DNA of 6,183 nt from Acidobacteriota bacterium (GTDB taxonomy: Bacteria; Acidobacteriota; Terriglobia; Terriglobales; Acidobacteriaceae). The notes beneath the pieces are model-generated. The model saw only the letters and a program-made list of their open reading frames with translations, was not told where the DNA came from and did not search any database. The translations under genes were made by a program, and so were the position numbers. The stretch covers positions 1 through 6,183 of the forward strand of contig QHZX01000263.1 of NCBI GenBank assembly GCA_003224835.1, written 5' to 3'. Shown piece by piece: positions 1 to 6,069 of the stretch (positions within the stretch are counted from its first letter, which is position 1; every line of letters starts with the position of its first letter).

Positions 1-1
1 G

Positions 2-1248
2 GTCGATGTCCGCTGGAACGATGCTCCGCACAATCTCTTCATAAACACCTTCACGCAACCGTGGATTGCATCCCAGAGCGCGCAAGGCATTCTCCCTCAG
101 AATCCTTTGAGCAATCCGTTTCCCGGTGGGATTGTTCAGCCAATGGGGCGCAACCAGCAATTGATCGACGTGCAGGGAGCGGGCCTGAGCGCGTCGCTCA
201 TCAACAATCCGCCACCGTACGTGCAGCAGTGGAATTTGGATATTCAGCGACAGCTTCCGGGTAACACACTGGTTGATGTAGCTTACGCCGGCTCTAAGGG
301 CACGCATCTTCCGATGCATAGCCAAGATCTAGATCAATTACCGCTGCAGGATCTGCCGAAAACCTCAGCTGACGTGACGGCCTTAACCGCTCCGGTACCG
401 AACCCGTTTATCGGGGTAGTTCAGTCTGGCGGCGTAGGCACGTGCTCTCCGGGCCCGCCACCTGACTGCACGATACCAGCGGCTCGGTTATTGTTGCCTT
501 ATCCTCAGTTTGACGATGTCTCAATGGCGGAGCCCGATAACCGCGATTCGATCTACCATTCTTTACAGGCGAAATTTCAAAAACGCTTCTCGACGGGGGC
601 AAGCGTACTCGCTGCCTACACCGTCTCGAAGCTTATTGACAACACGAACTCGGAAATTAATTGGCTCGAAGCTGCCGCGCCTGGTTGGGGCGACGCCAAT
701 TCGTATAACCTGCGCGGAGAAAGAAGCCTTGATGGATTTGATGTTCCTCAGAGGTTCGTACTCTCCGCTGTCTTGGACTTGCCTGTGGGAAAGGGCAAGC
801 GATTCGCCAACGATGCAGGACCGGTTGTAGACAAAATTGTTGGCGGCTGGGGTGTAAATAGCATTATTACCTTGCAGAGGGGCTTCCCCCTGACTATTGG
901 CGGCTGCAATGGTCTGCTCTGTCAGGCGGGTATTCCGAACACGGGTTCTCCGCGGGCGACGATAGTCGGTCCCCGCAAAATGAACGCTTCAAGTTCTTTG
1001 GATGCACGACTAAATCAGTGCTTCGCGCGGATGGAATCAAGAACATCGATTTCGCCGCCTTCAAGACCACGAAGTTCGGCCCTGATGACAGGTTGGGACT
1101 TGAATTCCGGGCGGAATTTTTTAATTTCTTCAACCATCCGCAATTCGGCCCACCAAACACAAGTTTTGGGTCGACAACCTTTGGCCAGGTAACGAGCCAA
1201 TACAACCTGCCACGCGTTATTCAGTTCAGCCTTAGAATGAGCTTCTAA
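2..1248 (+). CDS. TonB-dependent receptor (Oar-like), C-terminal barrel, 5' partial and frameshifted
   Basis: This is the C-terminal part of an outer-membrane TonB-dependent transporter of the large Oar-like type common in Acidobacteriota; its N-terminal plug and carboxypeptidase-regulatory-like domain would lie left of the window. The frame is open from base 2, so the ATG at 107 is internal. Recognisable barrel signatures are PYVQQWNLDIQRQLPGNTLV with DVAYAGSKGTHL (about 218-306), YHSLQAKFQKRF followed by AAYTVSKLID, and VPQRFVLSAVLDLPVGKGKR. From about 1021 the family sequence continues in a different frame (positions congruent to 1 mod 3): LRADGIKNIDFAAFKTTKFG, then EFRAEFFNFFNHPQFGPP, ending in the final strand LPRVIQFSLRMSF with TAA at 1246-1248. 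Without the shift, the first frame runs on as nonsense to 1192. The loop normally lying between the cysteine-containing segment (LDARLNQCF) and RADGIKN seems absent, so this is a deletion rather than a single-base slip. It is either a pseudogene or an assembly error. The imported substrate cannot be told from the sequence. Confidence 0.9.
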
Positions 1249-1252
1249 CCAC

Positions 1253-1290
1253 AAATGTCCCGGGGCTCCCGCCCCGGGACATTTTTCTTT
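1253..1290 (+). terminator. Rho-independent terminator after the TonB-dependent receptor
   Basis: A perfect 14-bp inverted repeat (1253-1266 with 1271-1284, GC-rich core CCCGGGGC/GCCCCGGG) encloses a 4-nt loop (TCCC). It is followed by a T-rich run (TTCTTT after the stem's own TTT). It starts 5 nt after the receptor stop codon, as expected for an intrinsic terminator. Because it is nearly symmetrical but the T-run is on this side, it is assigned to the plus strand. Confidence 0.93.
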
Positions 1291-1357
1291 GCTAACATCA
1301 GCTCAGATAAAAAGTCCCTGATGTGCCAACGAAAAATCCACCGCATCCTGCCCAATC

Positions 1358-1425
1358 TGTCATTTCGAGCGGAATGGGATCGTTCGCTTGCGGACGATCT
1401 CATGGCGTCGAGAAACCTGCTTTTC
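1358..1425. repeat. Palindromic intergenic repeat-like element
   Basis: The stretch begins TGTCATTTCGAGCGGAA and ends GTCGAGAAACCTGCTTTTC. From memory this resembles a dispersed intergenic repeat family of Acidobacteriota genomes (core of the type TGTCATTCCGAGCG...GAGAAACCTGCTTTT). It contains a 10-bp inverted repeat, ATGGGATCGT (1374-1383) and ACGATCTCAT (1394-1403), with one G-T type mismatch around a 10-nt loop. Only one copy is in the window, so its repeated nature cannot be shown here. It overlaps the probable start of the TPR gene. Confidence 0.45.
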
Positions 1426-3399
1426 TTCACAGAAGGCGCCGCCACATTCCTCCTCCCGGCATCTAGACGGAATAAAGCCTGCGTACTAGTTCTTCTCCTC
1501 TGTCTTCTGTTCGCCTGCGTAACAGCGATTGCCCAATCTTCTGAGGACCAGATCACTGAGCACTTTCGAGCCGGCCAGCAGGCAATGACGCAAGGCGAGT
1601 TCGTTCGTGCCACAGAAGAGTTCAAGAAAGTGCTCTCACTTGATCCGACCGTGGTTGAAGCCGAAGTCAATCTTGGTCTCGCTTACCACAGTGCCTCCGA
1701 ATATGAGCTTGCGGTGCGGCAGCTTTCAAAAGCTCTTCAGCAAAGGCCGAACCTGCTCGCCGCAAATGTGATCGCCGGCACGGATTATGTAAAACTCGGT
1801 TCTTCCGAAAAAGCCGTTCCATTCCTCCAGCACGCGCTAAAGCTCGATCCCGCAAATCCCGAAGCGCATCAGGCGCTTGCTTCCGCCTACTTAGCTCAAG
1901 AGAACTTCCGCGGAGCGGCGGAGGAATTTCGCCAACTCGCCGCGCTGAACTCCGACAAAAGCGAGGCCTGGTTCAAGCTTGGCCACGAGTACCTGGACCT
2001 TTCAGCCCGTCTTGCCTACAGAGGTGCGCACCTCTATCGCGAGTCGGCCTGGGGTCATCATTTTCTTGGAGACCTCCTGTTCCAGCGCAGCCGCTGGGAT
2101 GAAGCCGCCCAGGAGTACAGGAAAGCTCTCGCCATTGAGCCGCAGCAGGCTGGCCTGCACACCTCTTTAGGTGAGGCGCTGCTCCATACCGGCAAAATCG
2201 AAGAGAGTGAGTCCGAATTTCATCTGGAACTGCAACTCGAATCGTCGAGTGAGCTCGCGTGGTTGGGACTCGCGGAAGCGCAACTCGTGGCCGGACAGCC
2301 CTCCCCCGCACTCGAATCTGTGAACAAGGCTTGGGAAATCTCGCCCGAATTACTGGCATTGCAGAGAGAATTCCCGACGATTGAGCTTCCCCGCGAAACC
2401 GCAAAGAACTCTGTGCTCGCCCTTCAGTCTCCTCCTGACGCTCCGGCAAAACACTTCCTGCTTGCCGCGCTTTATACCATCACCACTGAGAACGGCAACG
2501 CAGACGAGCAGTGGAAGAACTTTCAAAACGATGTGAATGCATCACAAAAACCGTCCCGTAGCGCGGAGCCAAATTCGGATCCCTGCCGCTCGCATCGTTA
2601 TTCCGCTTGTGTGCGCTGGTTGCAGGCAAAAAAGATCATGAACGACTCGCAACGACTGCTTCTTGGAAGGACAGAGTTCGCGTTGCGACAATTTGAATCA
2701 GCCGCCGACGCATTCGGACAAGTGCACGGCGCAACTAAAGAGAATGCCGAAGCCAGCTATTGGTTATCTCGAACCTATCAGGCGCTAGGCGCCGAGGCTT
2801 ATTCGCGTCTGGAGCAGTCTTTCCCTGATTCCTGGCGCACTCACCAGCTTCGAGCCGAAGGATACGCGCTGCGCCAGGATCGCGATAACGCGGCCAAAGA
2901 ATATCAACTCGCGCTGCAATCGCATCCCGACAACCCTGAGCTGCACGAAGCCCTCGGCGAACTCTATTTGGAAAGCCATTCTGACACTGATGCTGAAAAG
3001 GAGCTGCAGCAGGCGCTCGCACTGGATCGTACCAGAACTCACGCACTCTGCCTGCTCGGGCGTCTGTACGTGGAGAATCATGACAACGAGAAGGCCCTTC
3101 CCTACTTGCAGCAAGCGTTTCGGCTGCAGCCTGATTTGCCCGAAGCCAGCAGTCTGCTAGGGACAGCCTACGTCCGCATGGGTCACTTTAAAGATGCGGT
3201 TCCGAAGCTGCAAAGGGCTGCCCCATTCGATCACTATGGCAACGTCCACTATCAGATGTACATTGCTTACCGCAAGCTCGGGCAGGCGGATCTCGCACAG
3301 AAAGCCCTGGCCCGCTCCCAGGACCTCCGGCGAAGCTCGCTGGAACACGATCAGGCAGTCATCATGGGAGCGCCAGAGATGGACAACCAATCACAATGA
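1402..3399 (+). CDS. Exported tetratricopeptide (TPR) repeat protein
   Basis: This 665-residue protein is built almost wholly of TPR helical hairpins and is probably a periplasmic or surface scaffold for protein-protein contacts; the partner is unknown. Residues 1-44 look like a Sec signal: a basic stretch (SRRNK) before the hydrophobic core VLVLLLCLLFACVTAIA, with a likely cleavage after AIA. LFAC is a poor lipobox, so a lipoprotein is possible but less likely. The first TPR array covers about 54-315, with units starting near 54, 83, 117, 151, 185, 216, 248 and 282. A less regular linker (about 316-413) contains C395 and C403, which could form a disulfide. A second array runs about 414-644, with canonical units at 510-543, 544-577, 578-611 and 612-644. 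In-frame ATGs at 1255 and 1321 are less likely starts: the first lies inside the terminator hairpin. ATG 1402 is the last start before the signal core, but its ribosome site is weak (GCGGA) and it sits in a palindromic repeat. The gene converges on the propeller gene and is not part of that operon. Confidence 0.85.
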   Translation: MASRNLLFFTEGAATFLLPASRRNKACVLVLLLCLLFACVTAIAQSSEDQITEHFRAGQQAMTQGEFVRATEEFKKVLSLDPTVVEAEVNLGLAYHSASEYELAVRQLSKALQQRPNLLAANVIAGTDYVKLGSSEKAVPFLQHALKLDPANPEAHQALASAYLAQENFRGAAEEFRQLAALNSDKSEAWFKLGHEYLDLSARLAYRGAHLYRESAWGHHFLGDLLFQRSRWDEAAQEYRKALAIEPQQAGLHTSLGEALLHTGKIEESESEFHLELQLESSSELAWLGLAEAQLVAGQPSPALESVNKAWEISPELLALQREFPTIELPRETAKNSVLALQSPPDAPAKHFLLAALYTITTENGNADEQWKNFQNDVNASQKPSRSAEPNSDPCRSHRYSACVRWLQAKKIMNDSQRLLLGRTEFALRQFESAADAFGQVHGATKENAEASYWLSRTYQALGAEAYSRLEQSFPDSWRTHQLRAEGYALRQDRDNAAKEYQLALQSHPDNPELHEALGELYLESHSDTDAEKELQQALALDRTRTHALCLLGRLYVENHDNEKALPYLQQAFRLQPDLPEASSLLGTAYVRMGHFKDAVPKLQRAAPFDHYGNVHYQMYIAYRKLGQADLAQKALARSQDLRRSSLEHDQAVIMGAPEMDNQSQ

Positions 3400-3443
3400 G
3401 TCCGCGAAACGCGCTCATCGGCGGCGGATACAGCAGAATAAGT

Positions 3444-4496
3444 TTACCCAGCTAGCCTGCGCAATTTCGTTACCCGGCCAGCCTCGACCCACTCAACCAC
3501 AAAAATATTTCCCTCGTGATCAAAGCATGCCCCGTGCGGGCAAACGAATCTGCCAGGCATAAATGTGCCCGGAGCCTGATTTCGCACTGTGCTCCAGTCG
3601 TCTTTCGAATACTCGCCTTCGCCCAGGCTTGCGACCACATGGTTCTGGCGATCGAGCACCACAACTTTGCTCAGCAAATCTGGAATGACGACATCACCAT
3701 TCCGCTCGTGGAAATAACACGGCATCTGCGTTGTGCCTAAGATGAAGTCAACGTGTTTCCCCTCTAGAGTAAACCGGTGCAGACGGCCATTGCCCCGGTC
3801 CGCCACCACCAGCACTGGCGCATCTCCGCGCGTATCAACCCACAAACCGTGCGGGCAATCCAGTTGATCTTCGCCTTTTCCGAGTCCACCAAAACTGCGA
3901 ATGAACTCCGCTTTGTGATTGTATTGATTGATGAAGCTCGATCCGTAACCATCGCCGATGTAAATATCACCATTCGGTGAGATGGCCACGTTTGTGGGGC
4001 GATACGCCACCGTCGAGGACGAATCTTTCGATTTGTACGCCTCCGATTCCGCCGGATACCCAATCGTGAATACTTCTTCGCCCTTCAGCGTACGCTTAGT
4101 CACAATCCCATGTTCGTAATCGCAAAGGTAGAGAAATTCTTCGCTTCCCTCCTTGCGGACCGTCAACCCGTGTGCTCCGCCTTTGAACTGTCGGCCCCAG
4201 GAGCGAACGAATTTCCCATTCTGATCGAACACAACCATCGTGTCTTGGCTGTCGCTGTTCGCTCCGACGATGTGGTGTATGTAGATGTGCCCCTGTGAGT
4301 CCTCGCAAACGCCATGGGTATTGCCGTACTTGATGGTGCGAGGCAACTCACCCCAGTCGTGAATGGCCTCGTATCGGTACTCACCTTGGCCCAGAATCGG
4401 ATTCTTGGTGCCAGACTTGTCCGTTGCACTGAGAATCGCAGGAGCGCAGGCCACCCCTGCGGCGTTGATCAGAAAACTACGGCGTGTGATCGGCAT
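3444..4496 (-). CDS. Tat-exported NHL-repeat beta-propeller, peptidyl-alpha-hydroxyglycine amidating lyase (PAL)-like
   Basis: A 350-residue protein predicted to fold as a six-bladed NHL propeller and resembling the PAL half of peptidylglycine alpha-amidating monooxygenase, which splits alpha-hydroxyglycine from a peptide to leave a C-terminal amide plus glyoxylate. The start at 4496 gives an ideal Tat signal (MPITRRSFLINAAG; R5 R6) and a good GGAG site; the ATG at 4535 lacks one. Matches to rat PAL, by eye and from memory: zinc His585, His690 and His786 correspond to H109 (GAHGL), H216 (CPHGL) and H321 (CPHGA); Tyr654 to Y184 (IGDGYGSS, rat VSDGYCNS); Arg706 to R234 (VADRGNGR, rat VADRENGR). 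Positions equivalent to Arg533, Met784 and Asp787 appear as Ile76, Cys319 and Gly322. Blade repeats include RPTNVAISPNGDIYIGDGY and CPHGACFDHEGNIFVVEW. It lies 49 nt downstream of the PHM-like monooxygenase on the same strand. It could instead be a non-lyase NHL sensor or binding protein: the fold is secure, the PAL relationship good, the activity unproven. Confidence 0.85.
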   Translation of the reverse strand: MPITRRSFLINAAGVACAPAILSATDKSGTKNPILGQGEYRYEAIHDWGELPRTIKYGNTHGVCEDSQGHIYIHHIVGANSDSQDTMVVFDQNGKFVRSWGRQFKGGAHGLTVRKEGSEEFLYLCDYEHGIVTKRTLKGEEVFTIGYPAESEAYKSKDSSSTVAYRPTNVAISPNGDIYIGDGYGSSFINQYNHKAEFIRSFGGLGKGEDQLDCPHGLWVDTRGDAPVLVVADRGNGRLHRFTLEGKHVDFILGTTQMPCYFHERNGDVVIPDLLSKVVVLDRQNHVVASLGEGEYSKDDWSTVRNQAPGTFMPGRFVCPHGACFDHEGNIFVVEWVEAGRVTKLRRLAG

Positions 4497-4503
4497 TTGA
4501 AGA

Positions 4504-4507
4504 CTCC
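4504..4507 (-). promoter_or_regulatory. Ribosome binding site GGAG deciding the start of the PAL-like gene
   Basis: On the minus strand, GGAG lies 7 nt upstream of the ATG at 4496-4494. The alternative ATG at 4535-4533 has no purine-rich site at a useful distance and would add 13 residues ahead of the twin-arginine motif. This supports 4496 as the start. Confidence 0.7.
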
Positions 4508-4545
4508 GAAAATCGGCTAGGCCGAAGTACTGCATGACCGCGTGT

Positions 4546-5817
4546 TCATTTATTTGCGACCGCAGCCTTCTCGTCCACAGGCTTGGGATCAGCGAACTGC
4601 AACCAAAATCCCATCATTTCTTCATCGCTGGGTTCGCCCCATCGGATTGCTTTCGTCGGATCAGGGTTCTGCGGGTTGCTCACCGAATTATCAAAGTACG
4701 CAGTTGTCACTAGCTTTGTGCCTTTCGGCATTACAAACTGCTTCTTGAGAAAATACGTTTCCTGCCAGCGAAAGTCATAGTGCGGCACGTCCATTATCAC
4801 TTCCCGTCGCCCATCAGGATAAATAGCTTCGGTCCGCATACTTTTCCCGCGAAAATGCATGTGACCGGTGTAGGCGAGCACGATCACATCTTTGGGCAAA
4901 GTAAAGCAAGAAGTCACACGATGATTATCGTCATTAGGTGGAATAAGGAACAAATCGTTCCATATCTCATACTGCGCGATCTCGTGCTGAACTGGCTCCT
5001 TGGCAAACACCAACCCGATGCTGGTCCGGTCTTTCACATCCTCGCTCGTGTGATTACTGTAGTGAACCTGAAATTGCAGATAAGAACCGGCCGGAATTCG
5101 TAGCGCGTACCCAGCCGGCCGAGTCTCTGCCAAATGCCCCGGCAGGTAAATCCCAGGCACAATGTTCACGTAACCAGCCATACTGCCCGGAACTCCTCCT
5201 CTGTCGGCCGTCACAACAGATACCGTTGCGTGATGTACGACGCGCTTGTCTCCCGGAAGCACCTCCGCTGCCTGCACCCATTTATCTTCCGTGAAATTGG
5301 TGGGCACGTAGATATATTCGTACTCATCCTGACTGGCGCCGCTAACCGTAAATTCCGGAATCGTGAGCACCGAATCCGGCTTGATATGCCAGTCTTCAGA
5401 GAACACCGGGGGCGATTGCAAATCTTTGGGATCGCCTTCTCTCGCACCCGTTCGAGCCCAGGCATCAATCGTGGCGACGTCAACATCGCTCAGCCGTGGA
5501 TCGTTAAGAAACTCGCCGACCTTGGGATCGGCATGCCACGGGGGCATCTTTCGTTGCACCACAGCTTCACGAATTAACCTGGCCCAAGGACGCGTCTCCT
5601 TGTAGGTCATCAGCGACATGGGAGCGATGTTATTCGGCCGATGGCATATTACGCAGTTCTTATAAAGTATTGGCGCAACATCGCGGCTGTAAGTAACTGC
5701 TTTCGGAGGAGCCGAATTTTGTTGACCGGCTAATTGGGCCAGCCCGCCAAAAAATATACTTACCAGGCTGCCAAACATCACTGTTGCAAATTTGACGGCA
5801 ATTTTGCGCGCGGACAT
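4546..5817 (-). CDS. Haem c-fused copper type II monooxygenase (PHM/DBH-like)
   Basis: A 423-residue exported enzyme with two domains. Residues 1 to about 30 are a Sec signal (basic SARK, then a hydrophobic core ending in LAQLA). A small c-type cytochrome domain follows, with one haem site C55-V-I-C58-H59 and the motif KMPPWH (M91 a candidate sixth ligand). Residues about 150-410 resemble the paired domains of peptidylglycine alpha-hydroxylating and dopamine beta-monooxygenases. All six copper ligands can be placed: H195-H196 (VVHHATV) and H252 (FQVHYSNH) for CuH, and H319, H321 (GHMHFRG) plus M401 (DEEMMGFW) for CuM. They correspond to rat PHM H107, H108, H172, H242, H244 and M314 with similar spacing. 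The only cysteine outside the haem motif is C304, so the disulfides of animal PHM are absent. GGAG lies 5 nt before the ATG. The gene is first in a likely operon with the PAL-like gene, suggesting hydroxylation of a peptidyl-glycine or other C-H substrate in the periplasm. Substrate and electron donor are inferred. Confidence 0.9.
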   Translation of the reverse strand: MSARKIAVKFATVMFGSLVSIFFGGLAQLAGQQNSAPPKAVTYSRDVAPILYKNCVICHRPNNIAPMSLMTYKETRPWARLIREAVVQRKMPPWHADPKVGEFLNDPRLSDVDVATIDAWARTGAREGDPKDLQSPPVFSEDWHIKPDSVLTIPEFTVSGASQDEYEYIYVPTNFTEDKWVQAAEVLPGDKRVVHHATVSVVTADRGGVPGSMAGYVNIVPGIYLPGHLAETRPAGYALRIPAGSYLQFQVHYSNHTSEDVKDRTSIGLVFAKEPVQHEIAQYEIWNDLFLIPPNDDNHRVTSCFTLPKDVIVLAYTGHMHFRGKSMRTEAIYPDGRREVIMDVPHYDFRWQETYFLKKQFVMPKGTKLVTTAYFDNSVSNPQNPDPTKAIRWGEPSDEEMMGFWLQFADPKPVDEKAAVANK

Positions 5818-5838
5818 GCCTGCTCCGAGGAAATCGTT

Positions 5839-5862
5839 ATTGTAGAGCCCTGATTGTAGAGC
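5839..5862. repeat. 10-bp direct repeat in the operon leader
   Basis: ATTGTAGAGC occurs at 5839-5848 and again at 5853-5862, start points 14 nt apart. On the minus strand each copy reads GCTCTACAAT and so contains a TACAAT -10-like box. It may be a duplicated promoter element, a regulator half-site pair, or chance; nothing in the window distinguishes these. Confidence 0.5.
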
Positions 5863-5881
5863 TGGAGTTTTTTGAGCACAA
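5853..5881 (-). promoter_or_regulatory. Candidate sigma-70 promoter for the PHM-PAL operon
   Basis: On the minus strand, TTGTGC (5881-5876) and TACAAT (5858-5853) are separated by 17 nt. The -10 box matches the consensus at 5 of 6 bases, the -35 box only at 3 of 6. Transcription would begin about 30 nt upstream of the ATG at 5817, leaving room for the GGAG ribosome site at 5826-5823. This is the best promoter-like pair in the 156-nt gap between the tRNA fragment and the gene, but it rests on consensus matching alone. Confidence 0.4.
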
Positions 5882-5973
5882 GCCCGGAGCGGCCGTTAAA
5901 ATTACAACTCTCGTGACGAAAACCTATTCGTTAAATGCGAACACACCGGATGAGTGGGAACTGCTTGGGACAG

Positions 5974-6019
5974 TGGTGAGCGCGGCAGGACTCGAACCTG
6001 CGACCCATGCCTTAAAAGG
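5974..6019 (-). other. 3' fragment of tRNA-Lys(TTT), probable attachment (att) site of an integrative element
   Basis: Read on the minus strand from 6019, this gives an anticodon loop CTTTTAA (anticodon TTT, lysine), the 3' anticodon strand GGCAT, a five-base variable loop GGGTC, and a perfect T arm GCAGG-TTCGAGT-CCTGC. Then come the acceptor 3' strand CGCGCTC, discriminator A and encoded CCA. The matching 5' half (expected to begin GAGCGCG, with a D arm) is not found in the 160 bases upstream, and the anticodon stem cannot form properly. A tRNA kept only from the anticodon loop to CCA is the classic product of tyrosine-recombinase integration into a tRNA gene. The truncated side faces right, so the element should lie to the right and the PHM-PAL genes belong to the chromosomal flank. 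An old tRNA remnant without an element is the alternative. Confidence 0.75.
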
Positions 6020-6069
6020 ACTTCGCAAACGATAAATCAACGACTTGCACGCAGCGCGATGAATAGCGA

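Noticed and set aside
1018..1248. Separate small gene starting at GTG 1018
   Set aside because: Its product is the final barrel segment of the TonB-dependent receptor; it is the frameshifted end of that gene, not an independent gene.
1295..1324. Possible riboswitch or antiterminator: ACATCAG/CTGATGT inverted repeat, and GGGAC of the terminator pairing with GTCCC at 1314-1318
   Set aside because: The pairings are short and match no RNA family I recognise; the perfect terminator hairpin would win.
1255..1401. N-terminal extension of the TPR protein from ATG 1255
   Set aside because: The ATG lies inside the stem of the intrinsic terminator, no ribosome site precedes it, and the translated stretch is terminator plus repeat sequence placed far ahead of the signal peptide.
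1973..2449. Long minus-strand frame opposite the TPR gene
   Set aside because: Its sequence is Arg/Ala/Pro-rich without domain features, and the plus strand has clear TPR periodicity here; it is an antisense shadow.
3400..3443. Bidirectional terminator between the convergent TPR and PAL-like genes
   Set aside because: Only weak pairings such as TCCGC/GCGGA with a long loop and no T-run are present.
5134..5577. Plus-strand open frame of 147 codons inside the monooxygenase gene
   Set aside because: The minus strand has the haem and copper motifs across the region; the plus frame shows no recognisable domain or ribosome site.
5974..6060. Intact tRNA-Lys gene
   Set aside because: No acceptor 5' strand GAGCGCG, no D arm, and the 5' anticodon strand does not pair properly; only the 3' half is present.
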